The notes under the pieces: generated by a model | What the model saw: the letters and a program-made list of their open reading frames with translations, nothing else | Told to the model about the DNA's origin: nothing | The model's database searches: none | Assembly: GCA_036404435.1 (NCBI GenBank) | Contig: DASWZN010000044.1 | Coordinates: 67,352 to 131,351 of the forward strand | DNA from: DASWZN01 sp036404435 | GTDB taxonomy: Bacteria > Acidobacteriota > Terriglobia > Bryobacterales > Bryobacteraceae | Direction of reading: 5' to 3' | DNA length: 64,000 bases | Position numbers and translations under genes: made by a program | Shown here: piece by piece, positions 1 through 10,794 of the stretch | How the letters are laid out: each line of letters begins with the position of its first letter | Position numbering within the stretch: position 1 is the first letter of the stretch

Positions 1-321
1 GAGCGCGTCGATGTCTTCCGAGGTCCGCACCGGGTTGTCGATCACCGGGCCCTCGCCCGCGGCGAAGCGCAGCTTCAGGCCCATGGGCTCGACCGGAAGC
101 AAAAGGTCGGCGAAGATGATCGCCGCGTCCACATCCAGGATCTCGACGGGTTGCAAGGTGATGGCGGCGGCCAGGTCCGGGCGCTTGCAGATATCGAGGA
201 TGCCGTGCTTGGACCGGATGTCGCGATAGGGTTTGAGATACCGCCCCGCCTGCCGCATGAACCACACGGGACGCACGTCGGTGGGCCTGCGCCGGCAGGC
301 ATCAAGAAATCTGCTGTTCAT
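1..321 (-). CDS. hemE: uroporphyrinogen decarboxylase, N-terminal part (runs off left edge)
   Basis: HemE decarboxylates uroporphyrinogen III to coproporphyrinogen III in cytosolic heme synthesis. Reading leftward from the ATG at 321, the frame stays open to base 1 and gives 107 residues of a roughly 350-residue enzyme. The N-terminus carries the family signature PVWFMRQAGRYLKPYR at about residues 18-33, where the Arg residues bind substrate carboxylates. It continues with the conserved stretch IIFADLLLPVEPMGLKLRF. The gene follows rbfA on the same strand after about 145 bases, so it may be read through from the rimP operon or have its own promoter. Only the N-terminal third is visible. The signature makes the family call secure. 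Confidence 0.93.
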   Translation of the reverse strand, partial: MNSRFLDACRRRPTDVRPVWFMRQAGRYLKPYRDIRSKHGILDICKRPDLAAAITLQPVEILDVDAAIIFADLLLPVEPMGLKLRFAAGEGPVIDNPVRTSEDIDAL

Positions 322-466
322 GGGAGCCACACGCATGGCTGTTCCGCTTTGCCCTCGCATATGAGAACGTCAGGCCAGGGCCCTATGGGGACGACCGCCG
401 GTCTGCGATATGCCGCCCCACCGAATCGGGGGCAACATCCACAAAAGTAGCACGAAGCGAGGCCGT

Positions 467-841
467 TTACGGCTCGTTTCCCGCTTTTTTTTCGTTTTTT
501 TCGCGGTTCTTCCGGATTCGGTCCAGCAGCTCGCCGATGCGGTCGCCCGCCGGATCTGCCGCCTGGAAGTGGAGCTCGGGCGCCCGGAACAGGCGCAGCC
601 GGGTCGCCACGGCGCGGCGGAGGTAGCTGGCGGCGTGTCCTAAAGCCTCGACACCGAGCTGGCGCTCGGCGGCATTGCCTTTGACGGCCACCGTTACAAG
701 GAGGTGGCGGCCATCGGGGACCAGGCGGGCCTCCGTGACGGTGACCCCCGCCAGGCGGGGGTCGGCGAGCTCGTACTCGATCAGCTCGGCCAGTTCTTCG
801 CGTAGCGCCTCGGACAGGCGCTCGGCACGTCGGGGATCCAT
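467..841 (-). CDS. rbfA: 30S ribosome-binding factor A
   Basis: RbfA is a small KH-fold factor that binds 16S rRNA late in 30S maturation and is needed in the cold. The 124-residue product has the usual length and starts MDPRRAERLSEALREELAEL. It carries the family's DPRLAGVTVTEARLVPDGRH block and a core ending LRLFRAPELHFQAADPAGD, where the usual P-x-L-x-F pattern is recognisable. A lysine-rich C-terminal tail (KNREKNEKKAG) probably contacts RNA. It lies four bases after the ylxP homologue in the rimP-nusA-infB operon, the standard bacterial position. Confidence 0.93.
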   Translation of the reverse strand: MDPRRAERLSEALREELAELIEYELADPRLAGVTVTEARLVPDGRHLLVTVAVKGNAAERQLGVEALGHAASYLRRAVATRLRLFRAPELHFQAADPAGDRIGELLDRIRKNREKNEKKAGNEP

Positions 842-845
842 CCGG

Positions 846-1133
846 CTACTCCAGCCACTCGACAGTGGCGCCGACCAGCTCCGGGCCCAGCAGGGCGGCG
901 GCTTCCTTCTCGACGGACTGCAGCACCCCGGCCGCGTAGCCGTGGTCGCCCGATACCGTCACGGCGGCCACCACGCCGCGTTGCCACAGATCCTGGCAAT
1001 CGATCTCGGCCACCGCCACGTTGAACTTGTGGCGCAGGCGCTCCTTGAGCCCCTGGATCACGTGACGCTTATCCTTGAGCGAGTGCGAGTTCTCGAGATG
1101 CACCTCGAGCGTCAGTACACCGATGGCCGGCAT
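846..1133 (-). CDS. ylxP: DUF503 (YlxP-like) family protein
   Basis: This is a small protein of the DUF503/YlxP family, typically encoded between infB and rbfA. Its biochemical role is unsettled, but its place suggests ribosome assembly or translation. The chosen start, MPAIGVLTLEVHLENSHSLK, gives 95 residues and matches the family N-terminus; a start ten codons upstream would overlap the end of infB. Conserved features include HSLKDKRHVIQGLKERLRHK and a following VAVAEIDCQDLWQRGVVA strand-helix unit. The gene begins eight bases after the infB stop, which implies translational coupling. Confidence 0.85.
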   Translation of the reverse strand: MPAIGVLTLEVHLENSHSLKDKRHVIQGLKERLRHKFNVAVAEIDCQDLWQRGVVAAVTVSGDHGYAAGVLQSVEKEAAALLGPELVGATVEWLE

Positions 1134-1140
1134 GTCCCCA

Positions 1141-4023
<2,883 letters not shown>

Positions 4024-4072
4024 AACAACGTTGTTCAGTTGGACCGCCTACTTGGGGAGGCATAATCCTCCC
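4024..4072 (-). promoter_or_regulatory. structured infB leader: hairpin plus start-adjacent palindrome
   Basis: Directly upstream of the infB ATG lies the perfect palindrome AACAACGTTGTT (4024-4035). Further 5' on the transcript is a hairpin with stem GGGAGG/CCTCCC around a six-base loop (4055-4072). No purine-rich ribosome-binding site is visible between them and the start. These elements sit in the 145-base nusA-infB gap. They could modulate infB translation or stabilise a processed 5' end; the function is inferred only. Confidence 0.4.
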
Positions 4073-4168
4073 TGTCAGAAGCTCCGAGACACACTCCCCG
4101 AGCTGGCGCCGTTTGTTCTCTAACCCCCAAGGCACTCAATCCGAGTCCTTTATGGTAGCAGAGTTCCA

Positions 4169-5674
4169 TCATTCCGAATCCGTTCCGGCCGGGGGCGTAG
4201 CCCCCTGCTCCTCGGGCGCGGACTCTTCCGCCGCCTCCAGCGTTTCCTCCACCGGCTCCCCGCCAGCCGCTTCGGCCTCCAGCGCTGGCTCCTCGCCGGC
4301 TTCGGGCTCGCCCATCGCTTCAGCCTCCAGGCCCGGCTCCTGGCCGGCTTCGGGCTCGGCCACCGCTTCGGCCGTGCCGGCAGCCTCGCCTGCGCCGCCT
4401 GCCTGTTCTTCGAACTGCGCGTAGTAGCCGTTCACCGCGAGTTGGATGGACTCGACGGTCTTGGGCCCGACCCCCGGTATCTCTTCGAGCTGCTCGGGCG
4501 TCATGGCGCCGAGCTGCTCGACGGTTGCGATGCCGGCCTCGATCAGTTTCTCGAGCACCTTGTCGGTGAGACCGCTGTCAATCAGCACGGAGACCGGCGC
4601 GCCGGAGACCACCAGCGCCTCCATTTGAGACTCGACCTCCTGGCGTTTCTCCTCTTCGCTCTTGATGTCCACTTTCCAGCCCAGCAGCTTGGCAGCCAGG
4701 CGCACGTTCTGCCCCTTCTTGCCGATGGCCAGCGAGAGCTGCGTGTCGTCGACGATGACCTCCATGTGCTTCTGTTCGGGGTCCAGGATGGTCACGCGGC
4801 TGATCTTGGCCGGGCTCAAAGCGTGGGTGGCGAACGAAACCGCGTCCTCGGAGTACTCGATGATGTCGATCTTCTCGCCGCGCAGCTCGCGGATGATCGA
4901 CTGCACGCGCATGCCCTTCATGCCCACGCAGGCGCCCACGCTGTCCACGTCGCGATCGCGGCTCTGCACCGCGATCTTCGTGCGCTCGCCGGCCTCGCGC
5001 GCGCAGGCCTTGATGGTCACCGTGCTGTCGTAGATCTCCGGGACTTCCTGCTCGAACAGGCGGACCACCAGTTCCGGGGCCGCCCGGGAGACGACCACGC
5101 CCGGGTTCTTGCCGCTCTTCTCGACGCTCTTGATGACGCAGCGGACGCGGTCGCCCACGCTGAAGCTCTCGAGGCGCGACTGCTCCTTCTTGGGCAGGCG
5201 CGCCTCGGTCTTCCCGATGTCCACCACCAGGTCCGGGCCCTCCACCCGCTTCACCGAGCAGTTCACCAGCTCCCCCACGCGGCCGGAAAACTCCTGATAA
5301 ACGGTTTCGCGTTCGGCTTCCCTGACTTTTTGAAGGATCACCTGCTTGGCGGTCTGCGCGGACACCCTGCCGAGAAGGTCGGTAGCCTTCGGGATTCGGA
5401 TTTCCGAGCCGATTTCCGCGCCGGGATCGATGGCCCTGGCCTGCTCGAGCGTGAGCTGGTTGAGAGGAACGTCCACCGTCTCGACCACCTTCTTGACGAT
5501 GAAAATCTGGATGGCGCCGGTCTTCTGATCGAACTCCGCCACGAGATCCTCTTCGGTATGAAAATGCTTGCGGGCGGCCACCAGCATGGCATCCTTGACC
5601 GCGTCAACGATGATCTGCGGGTCGATGCCCTTTTCCTTGCTCAGAATCTCGATGGATTGATAGATCGTGCCCAA
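4169..5674 (-). CDS. nusA: transcription termination/antitermination factor NusA
   Basis: NusA binds RNA polymerase and nascent RNA and governs pausing, termination and antitermination. The 501-residue product has the N-terminal polymerase-binding domain (to about residue 130), an S1 domain, and two KH domains containing GACVGMKGMRVQSIIREL and LSLAIGKKGQNVRLAAKL. It ends with a helix-hairpin-helix region (LEEIPGVGPKTVESI), then an acidic Glu/Ala/Pro tail of about 75 residues with imperfect 'EPEAG.EP.LEAEA' repeats. The tail is longer than in most NusA proteins. The gene lies 27 bases after rimP. Confidence 0.97.
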   Translation of the reverse strand: MGTIYQSIEILSKEKGIDPQIIVDAVKDAMLVAARKHFHTEEDLVAEFDQKTGAIQIFIVKKVVETVDVPLNQLTLEQARAIDPGAEIGSEIRIPKATDLLGRVSAQTAKQVILQKVREAERETVYQEFSGRVGELVNCSVKRVEGPDLVVDIGKTEARLPKKEQSRLESFSVGDRVRCVIKSVEKSGKNPGVVVSRAAPELVVRLFEQEVPEIYDSTVTIKACAREAGERTKIAVQSRDRDVDSVGACVGMKGMRVQSIIRELRGEKIDIIEYSEDAVSFATHALSPAKISRVTILDPEQKHMEVIVDDTQLSLAIGKKGQNVRLAAKLLGWKVDIKSEEEKRQEVESQMEALVVSGAPVSVLIDSGLTDKVLEKLIEAGIATVEQLGAMTPEQLEEIPGVGPKTVESIQLAVNGYYAQFEEQAGGAGEAAGTAEAVAEPEAGQEPGLEAEAMGEPEAGEEPALEAEAAGGEPVEETLEAAEESAPEEQGATPPAGTDSE

Positions 5675-5701
5675 GATGCTTTCCTCGTTGACTGTTCGGG
5701 A

Positions 5702-6166
5702 TTACCAGTCGAATTTCAGGTTCGCCTTCTCGACCTGCTGGACGCTGAACCGTACCGTCCTTCCAGGTGAGGGCTCCAAGGTGACGACATCCCCGGCGAA
5801 ACCGGCCAGAATGCCTTCCCAGTGACGCCGGTCCTCGACCGGCTCGCGCAGCACCACCTTGGCCTTGCGGCCGAGAAAGCGCTCGAAATCCGCCGGCCCG
5901 CGCAGCTTGCGCTCCACCCCTGGAGAACTGACCTCCAAAGTGTAGCGGCTTCCCGGGACGACTTCTTCTACATCCAGGATGGTCCCCACCTGCTGGGAGA
6001 TCAGCTCACAGTCGGCATGGGAAACACCGGCCGGCTTGTCGATGGTGATTCGCAGCATCCGTTTACTGCCCCCGCCGAGCAGTTGAACCTCAACAACTTC
6101 CAGGCCCTCGGATTCGGCCACACGTCGGGCGATCTCCGTCACCCTATCGACGATGGCTTCGTTCAT
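5702..6166 (-). CDS. rimP: ribosome maturation factor RimP
   Basis: RimP helps assemble the 30S subunit by aiding binding of S19 and other proteins to the 16S 3' domain. The 154-residue protein has the family's length. The N-terminal domain includes ESEGLEVVEVQLLGGGSKRM and the core motif ADCELISQQVG. VVPGSRYTLEVSSPGVERKL is the diagnostic junction to the C-terminal SH3-like domain. It is the first gene of the operon. Its ATG lies about 65 bases after a predicted start site, with a terminator-like hairpin in between. Confidence 0.95.
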   Translation of the reverse strand: MNEAIVDRVTEIARRVAESEGLEVVEVQLLGGGSKRMLRITIDKPAGVSHADCELISQQVGTILDVEEVVPGSRYTLEVSSPGVERKLRGPADFERFLGRKAKVVLREPVEDRRHWEGILAGFAGDVVTLEPSPGRTVRFSVQQVEKANLKFDW

Positions 6167-6190
6167 TGTGCCTGGTTATCACTGGGCCAA

Positions 6191-6214
6191 CAAAAAAGTG
6201 GGCTTTCGCCCACT
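6191..6214 (-). terminator. intrinsic terminator-like hairpin in the rimP leader (possible attenuator)
   Basis: Read on the minus strand, AGTGGGC-GAAA-GCCCACT forms a perfect seven-base-pair stem closed by a GAAA tetraloop and followed at once by a T-run. That is the full form of a Rho-independent terminator. It stands about 25 bases before the rimP start and after a TATAAT box. The upstream gene is divergent, so there is no minus-strand gene for it to terminate. An attenuator controlling the rimP-nusA operon is the simplest reading, and autoregulation by NusA is a reasonable hypothesis. Confidence 0.65.
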
Positions 6215-6237
6215 CTCGCGGCTCGACGTCTGAGTTC

Positions 6238-6243
6238 ATTATA
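6238..6243 (-). promoter_or_regulatory. -10 box (TATAAT) for the rimP-nusA-infB operon
   Basis: A perfect TATAAT on the minus strand lies 71 bases upstream of the rimP ATG, which would give a leader of about 65 bases. The -35 region about 16 bases further upstream (TTCCGT) is weak. It faces away from the divergent MFS gene. Confidence 0.55.
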
Positions 6244-6330
6244 GCGCAGTCGGCCGCGGACGGAACGCTCGAATCGGGCAGTAGCGCCATCGACCGTCCG
6301 CCCTGCCTCGCGCTGGCGTGGGGAGCGCCC

Positions 6331-6360
6331 CAGCACCGAACCGCGCGCGTGAGCAAGCGG
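6331..6360. repeat. dispersed REP-like repeat, copy 1
   Basis: A 30-base element beginning CAGCACCGAACCGCGCGCGT and ending AAGCAAGCGG. Near-identical copies occur at 16218-16249 and 16252-16283, and inverted variants at 16169-16200 and 31132-31163. All lie between genes, and this copy is just upstream of the MFS transporter. Confidence 0.7.
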
Positions 6361-6405
6361 CGGCCGCTGCGCGCAGATGCCGAATCGTGTAGCCTCTTAA
6401 GAGCC

Positions 6406-7536
6406 ATGCTGATGCTCGCTCCCATATTCGCGATCTTCGTTTACGGTCTCATTGCCGCCATGCTGGGCACGATTCTGCCCGGGCTATCCGCCCGGTTCCA
6501 CCTCACGCCCAAGCAGAACGGGAACATTGCCCTGGCTCAGGCGATGGGCCTGGTGATCGCTTCCGTCGCGGCAGGACCGCTCATCGACAGCCAGGGCTAC
6601 AAAGTGGGCCTGGTTCTCGGTCTGGCGCTCATCGCCCTCGCTTTGTTCCTGCTACCCAGTTCGAAAAGCTATGGCCAGGTGGTCGGTTACTTGTTCCTGC
6701 TCGGGCTGGGCGGGGGCACGATCGTCACGGGAGCTAACGCCCTGGCCTTCGATCTAGGCGGCTCCCAGCACGCGGCCGCGCTCAACTTCCTCAACGTCTT
6801 CTTCGGCCTGGGCGGCCTGGCGACTCCCTTCATCCTCGCCAACCTCCTGGGCGGCAATTCGACCCGCTTGTGCTACTTGACCGCGGTGGCCACGGCGGCC
6901 ACTCTGGCCCTGAGCGCCAGCGTGACGATGCCGGCGGCCCGGTCCGCTGGCGGAATCGCACTCTCGGAGGCGAGCCATCTCCTGCGTCATCCGGCGCTGT
7001 GGCTGCTGGCGGCGATGCTGTTCTTGTACGTGGCCTGCGAGGTCGGGGTGTGGAACTGGCTCACGCGCCACCTCATCGCGCAGGGAATCCCCGAGCGCCG
7101 CGCGTTGAACATCCTGTCGCTGGGCTTTGCGCTGGGCCTGCTCATCGGGCGAGTGGCCGTGGCGCCGCTCTTCAAAACGATGCGGCCCGATACGGTGACC
7201 CTCGTCGCGGCGGCGCTGATGACGATCACGACCTGGTTGGCGCTCCGGACCACCCGGCCCGCCGTCGCCTGGGCGGCGGTGTTCTGTGCGGGCCTCGCCA
7301 TGGCGCCGGTGTTCCCGACCGTGCTGGCGATCACCGGCAACGTCTTCGGCGCGGCCAAAGCGACCGCTATCGGAATCGTCGCCATGTTCGGCTGGATTGG
7401 GCTGGCCGTGAGCTCGCCGATGATTGGCGCCGCCGCGGGAGACGATCCGAGGCGGCTCAAAAAGGCGCTTCTGATCCTCCCCGCGTTCTCGGCGCTGATG
7501 GTGGCGGTGAACCTCGCGTTGCGAGCGGTGCTGTAA
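6406..7536 (+). CDS. major facilitator superfamily transporter
   Basis: This is an inner-membrane secondary transporter of 376 residues. From the ATG at 6406 it reads MLMLAPIFAIFVYGLIAAML and then shows about 12 hydrophobic segments. A conserved MFS loop-like motif follows helix 2 (GPLIDSQGYKVGLVLGLAL, resembling the G-x-x-x-D-x-x-G-x-[RK] signature). The frame stays open 80 codons upstream, but that part is Arg/Ser-rich, overlaps a dispersed repeat and does not look coding. The overall pattern, with FHLTPKQNGNIALAQAMG, resembles FucP/sugar-type MFS proteins, but the substrate cannot be read from sequence. It is divergent from rimP and has no obvious operon partner. Confidence 0.85.
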   Translation: MLMLAPIFAIFVYGLIAAMLGTILPGLSARFHLTPKQNGNIALAQAMGLVIASVAAGPLIDSQGYKVGLVLGLALIALALFLLPSSKSYGQVVGYLFLLGLGGGTIVTGANALAFDLGGSQHAAALNFLNVFFGLGGLATPFILANLLGGNSTRLCYLTAVATAATLALSASVTMPAARSAGGIALSEASHLLRHPALWLLAAMLFLYVACEVGVWNWLTRHLIAQGIPERRALNILSLGFALGLLIGRVAVAPLFKTMRPDTVTLVAAALMTITTWLALRTTRPAVAWAAVFCAGLAMAPVFPTVLAITGNVFGAAKATAIGIVAMFGWIGLAVSSPMIGAAAGDDPRRLKKALLILPAFSALMVAVNLALRAVL

Positions 7537-7699
7537 CCCATCCTTCTCGCGACGCCCGGAGGCGTGACAGCACCACCAGTTCAGGCTTGCAGGCAAGGCT
7601 TTCCTGCGGTCGCCAGGGCTGATTGCCGACGGGCCAAGGCTGACGTCTCATGGCTGACGGCTGATGGCCGGCCGGAACCACCCTGTCCGCCGGCGGTTG

Positions 7700-7705
7700 T
7701 AGTAT
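7700..7705 (+). promoter_or_regulatory. -10-like element upstream of the TPR protein
   Basis: TAGTAT lies about 42 bases before the ATG at 7748. A strong ribosome-binding site (AGGAGGCGGAGGT) lies between them. No convincing -35 hexamer is seen. Confidence 0.35.
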
Positions 7706-7747
7706 GCTCTGATGTTGGAGAACTCAAACAGGAGGCGGAGGTCCGTC

Positions 7748-8986
7748 ATGATTCTTAAGAGAGCGGCTGGACTTGCAAGCGCGTTGGTCGTTTTTGCCGG
7801 CGTCTCGCTGGCTGCCATCACCACCATCGAGGGCACGGTTACCGGGGACGATGGCAATCCACTCAAAGACGCCGTCATCAAGATTGAGCGCGTTGACATC
7901 ACGGGCCATTACCACACCAAGACCGACAAGAAGGGCCATTACTTCTATGGCGGTCTGCCTCTCGGCACCTTCAACGTGTGCGTGGAAGTGGATGGCAGGC
8001 AACGCGATTGCGTGAACAAGCTCAGGACCACCACGTCCAACAGCACCGACGCCAGTTTCAACCTCAAGGCCAAGAGGGACCAGGACCAGGCCCTCTCCGA
8101 AGCCGCCCAATCCGGCACGCTCACCAAAGAACAGGAGAAACAGTTGAGCCCCGAGATGCGCGCCGCGCTCAAAGAGCACGAAAAACAGGCCGCGGAAGCT
8201 CAGGCGCACAATCGGCAGTTGAACGAGTCGTACAACGCGGGCATGCAGGCGTTGAACTGCGGGAGGAAGCCGGCGTCTTGTCCGGCCACCGCCCCCGCGG
8301 ACCCCAACAATCCCCAGGCCGCGCCGCAACCGTTGACGGCCGCAACCTACTACGAACAGTCGATTGCGGCGTTCAAGAAGGCGGGTGAAACCGATCCCAA
8401 GCAGGAGGCCATCTGGTCCCATCTGGCCGAGGCTCAGACCGGCCTGGCGGGCACCCAGATGGGTCCCGAGGCGCAGGCCTCGCTGACCTCCGCCCTTGAA
8501 AGTTACGAGAAGTCGATCGCGCTCAAGCTCTCCGACCCCGCGGTACACAACAACTACGCTCTGGCGCTGGCCCGGCTGAATAGGTTTCCGGAGGCCTCGG
8601 CGGAGCTGCAGAAGGCGGCTGAATACGATCCCCCCGGCGCCGGAAAATACTATTACAACCTGGGCGCCCTGCTGGTCAACAAGGGCCAGTACGACGAAGC
8701 GGCCGCGAACTTCAAGAAGGCCATCGAGCTGACTCCGAGTTACGCCGAGGCGCACTTCCAGTACGCCGTGTGCCTCTCGGCAAAGATGAGCGTGACCCCG
8801 GACGGCAAGACGGTCGCGCCTCCCGAAATGAAGGGAGAACTCGACAAGTACCTCGAACTGGCGCCGAACGGCCCCAACGCCGACGCGGCGAAAGGAATGC
8901 TGGCTGCGCTGTCCACAGATGTGCAGACTCAGTACACGAACCCGAACGCGACTCCGACCCCGAAGAAGTCGAAGAAGAAGTCGTAG
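7748..8986 (+). CDS. secreted TPR protein with carboxypeptidase-regulatory-like domain
   Basis: A 412-residue envelope protein of unknown specific role. The ATG at 7748 follows a good ribosome-binding site and opens a signal peptide (MILKRAAGLASALVVFAG); 12 upstream codons are in frame but Arg-rich. Residues about 25-115 form a transthyretin-like carboxypeptidase regulatory fold (IEGTVTGDDGNPLKDAVIKI, then YFYGGLPLGTFNVCVEVDG). A Glu/Lys/Ala-rich coiled segment follows, then TPR motifs at about 210-370 (VHNNYALALARLNRFPEASA and YYNLGALLVNKGQYDEAAAN). The C-terminus is a Lys/Ser-rich tail. This architecture is common in acidobacteria. It probably acts as a periplasmic or surface protein-interaction scaffold. 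Confidence 0.8.
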   Translation: MILKRAAGLASALVVFAGVSLAAITTIEGTVTGDDGNPLKDAVIKIERVDITGHYHTKTDKKGHYFYGGLPLGTFNVCVEVDGRQRDCVNKLRTTTSNSTDASFNLKAKRDQDQALSEAAQSGTLTKEQEKQLSPEMRAALKEHEKQAAEAQAHNRQLNESYNAGMQALNCGRKPASCPATAPADPNNPQAAPQPLTAATYYEQSIAAFKKAGETDPKQEAIWSHLAEAQTGLAGTQMGPEAQASLTSALESYEKSIALKLSDPAVHNNYALALARLNRFPEASAELQKAAEYDPPGAGKYYYNLGALLVNKGQYDEAAANFKKAIELTPSYAEAHFQYAVCLSAKMSVTPDGKTVAPPEMKGELDKYLELAPNGPNADAAKGMLAALSTDVQTQYTNPNATPTPKKSKKKS

Positions 8987-9031
8987 CGCATAATGGGAAG
9001 GACGGGGCGTTCCCCGGGAGCGCCCCATCTC

Positions 9032-9322
9032 ATGATCCGCGTTGTTCTCTACCTTTTCCTCGCCGTCATCCTCATCAGCCTCCTCCGCTCCATCGTCGGA
9101 GTCTTGGGCAAGGCGATCGGCGGATTCCTGGGGCCGGCGGCTTCCGGCCGCTCCCCGTCTTCCGAGCCGCAAAAGGTTGGCGAGCTCAAGCGCGATCCCG
9201 TCTGCGGCACCTACGTTTCCACGGCCACGTCGGTGAAACGCACTGTCGGCGGCGAGGTGGTTCACTTCTGCTCCGTCGAATGCAGCGAGAAGTACGGCCA
9301 GCGCCCGGCCGGCAAGGGCTAG
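9032..9322 (+). CDS. small membrane-anchored protein with YHS/TRASH-like cysteine domain
   Basis: A 96-residue protein. The ATG at 9032 begins a transmembrane anchor (MIRVVLYLFLAVILISLLRS) and a Gly/Ser/Pro linker. The soluble part, about residues 58-90, reads LKRDPVCGTYVSTATSVKR, then VVHFCSVECSEKYG. The 'DPVCG-x-Y' and 'FCS-x-x-C' pairing is that of YHS/TRASH-type metal-binding domains, so a soft-metal or iron site is likely. The 13 codons upstream are in frame but less plausible. The function is unknown. It precedes the kdp locus by 23 bases, and a link to it is not shown. Confidence 0.75.
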   Translation: MIRVVLYLFLAVILISLLRSIVGVLGKAIGGFLGPAASGRSPSSEPQKVGELKRDPVCGTYVSTATSVKRTVGGEVVHFCSVECSEKYGQRPAGKG

Positions 9323-9345
9323 AATAAGCACAAAAGGGGGCGGTT

Positions 9346-10794
9346 ATGCCTTCGCAAACCCGGTCCAAGCGGCTGCTGAGAATGACGGCAGCGCTGGCGC
9401 TGATCGCAGCGGTCACTGGCGCCTGCTCCCTTGTGCTCCACGTAAATTCCACCACCGTGGCGCTCGCATTCCTGCTGGTGATCCTGGCCGTCGCCACCTG
9501 GGGAAGTCTGGCGGAGGCGGTGCTGGCGTCTTTCGCCGCCATGCTCTCGTTCAACTACTTCTTCCTGCCCCCGGTCGGCACGTTCACCATCACCGATCCG
9601 CAGAACTGGGTGGCGCTAACGGCTTTTCTGGTGACGGCGGTGACCGCAAGCAATCTCTCGGCCACGGCCAAACGGCGGGCGGTGGAAGCCTCCGAGCGCC
9701 GCGCCGAGATGGAGCGGCTGTACAACCTTAGCCGCGCCCTGATGATGGCGGAACCCAGCGAGGCCGCCGTTGCCAGGCACCTGGCGCGCCAGGTCGCGGC
9801 CATTTTCGAGTTGCCGGCCGTCGCCGTGTTCGACCGCCGGACAGGCGAAGTAGAGCGCGCCGGCCCGGAGGACCTCCCGCTCGCCGAAGCCAGGCTGCGG
9901 GACGTGGCCGTCCAAAACACCGAGCTCGACGAGAAAGGCGTCACCGTGCTGCCCATCCGGCTGGGCGGCGGCCCCATTGGCAGCATCGGGATCTTCACCG
10001 GTTCGGTCTCCGATGCGGCGCTGCACGCTATATCCAATCTCGCCGCGATCTCGCTCGAACGCGCGCGCACCCTCGAACTGGCCAGCCGCGCCGAGGTGGC
10101 GCGCCAGAGCCAGGAGTTGAAGTCCGCGCTCCTGGACGCCGTGGCGCACGAGTTCAAGACGCCGCTCACCTCGGTCAAGGCGGCGGCCTCGGCGTTGCTT
10201 TCGGGCCTGGCCGATCCGACCACCACCGAGTTGCTGACCGTCATCAGCGAGGAAGCCGACCGCATGACCACCATGGTCAGCGAGGCCATCGACATGGCGC
10301 GCATCGAGGCGGGCGAGTTGCGCATCAGCCAGGAGCCGCTTTCGCCCTCCGAGTTGCTGGCCGCCGTCGTCCGTAAGGTCGAACCCGGCCTCGACGGGAG
10401 GCGCATCGAGGTCTCGGCCGCCGGCCCCCTGCCGCCGGTCAGCGCCGATCCGGCCATGTTCCACACCGTGCTTCTGCAACTGCTCGACAACGCGTTCAAA
10501 TACTCTCCGCCCGGCTCGCCGGTGGTGGTGGCGGCGGAAGCCGCGCCCGACAGCGTTGTCTTCAGCGTCCGGGACCGCGGGCCGGGCATCTCCGAAGAGG
10601 AACGCGAGCGCGTGTTCGAGAAATTCTACCGCTGCGCGAGAGACCGCCAGCGGCTTCCCGGCACTGGGATGGGCCTCACCATCGCGCGCGAAATCGTGCA
10701 GGCGCACGGCGGCCGCATCTGGGTGGAGAGCGCACCGGACGGCTCGCGCTTCTGCTTCTCCCTTCCGCTCGCCACGGAGCGGGTGCCCTCGTGA
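9346..10794 (+). CDS. kdpD: KdpD-type sensor histidine kinase lacking the N-terminal KdpD/Usp modules
   Basis: Membrane sensor kinase for the Kdp potassium pump. The 482-residue protein begins with a DUF4118-type four-helix membrane domain (residues about 10-110, with LSFNYFFLPPVGTFTITDP, a KdpD hallmark). A GAF-like region follows, then HisKA with His268 in VAHEFKTPLTSVKAAASALL, and a HATPase domain with N, G1 (DRGPGISEEERERVFEKFYR) and G2 (GTGMGLTIAREIVQAHGG) boxes. Classical KdpD is about 900 residues, with an N-terminal cytosolic KdpD domain plus a Usp domain; both are absent here. The stop overlaps the kdpE GTG by four bases (GTGA). Confidence 0.9.
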   Translation: MPSQTRSKRLLRMTAALALIAAVTGACSLVLHVNSTTVALAFLLVILAVATWGSLAEAVLASFAAMLSFNYFFLPPVGTFTITDPQNWVALTAFLVTAVTASNLSATAKRRAVEASERRAEMERLYNLSRALMMAEPSEAAVARHLARQVAAIFELPAVAVFDRRTGEVERAGPEDLPLAEARLRDVAVQNTELDEKGVTVLPIRLGGGPIGSIGIFTGSVSDAALHAISNLAAISLERARTLELASRAEVARQSQELKSALLDAVAHEFKTPLTSVKAAASALLSGLADPTTTELLTVISEEADRMTTMVSEAIDMARIEAGELRISQEPLSPSELLAAVVRKVEPGLDGRRIEVSAAGPLPPVSADPAMFHTVLLQLLDNAFKYSPPGSPVVVAAEAAPDSVVFSVRDRGPGISEEERERVFEKFYRCARDRQRLPGTGMGLTIAREIVQAHGGRIWVESAPDGSRFCFSLPLATERVPS

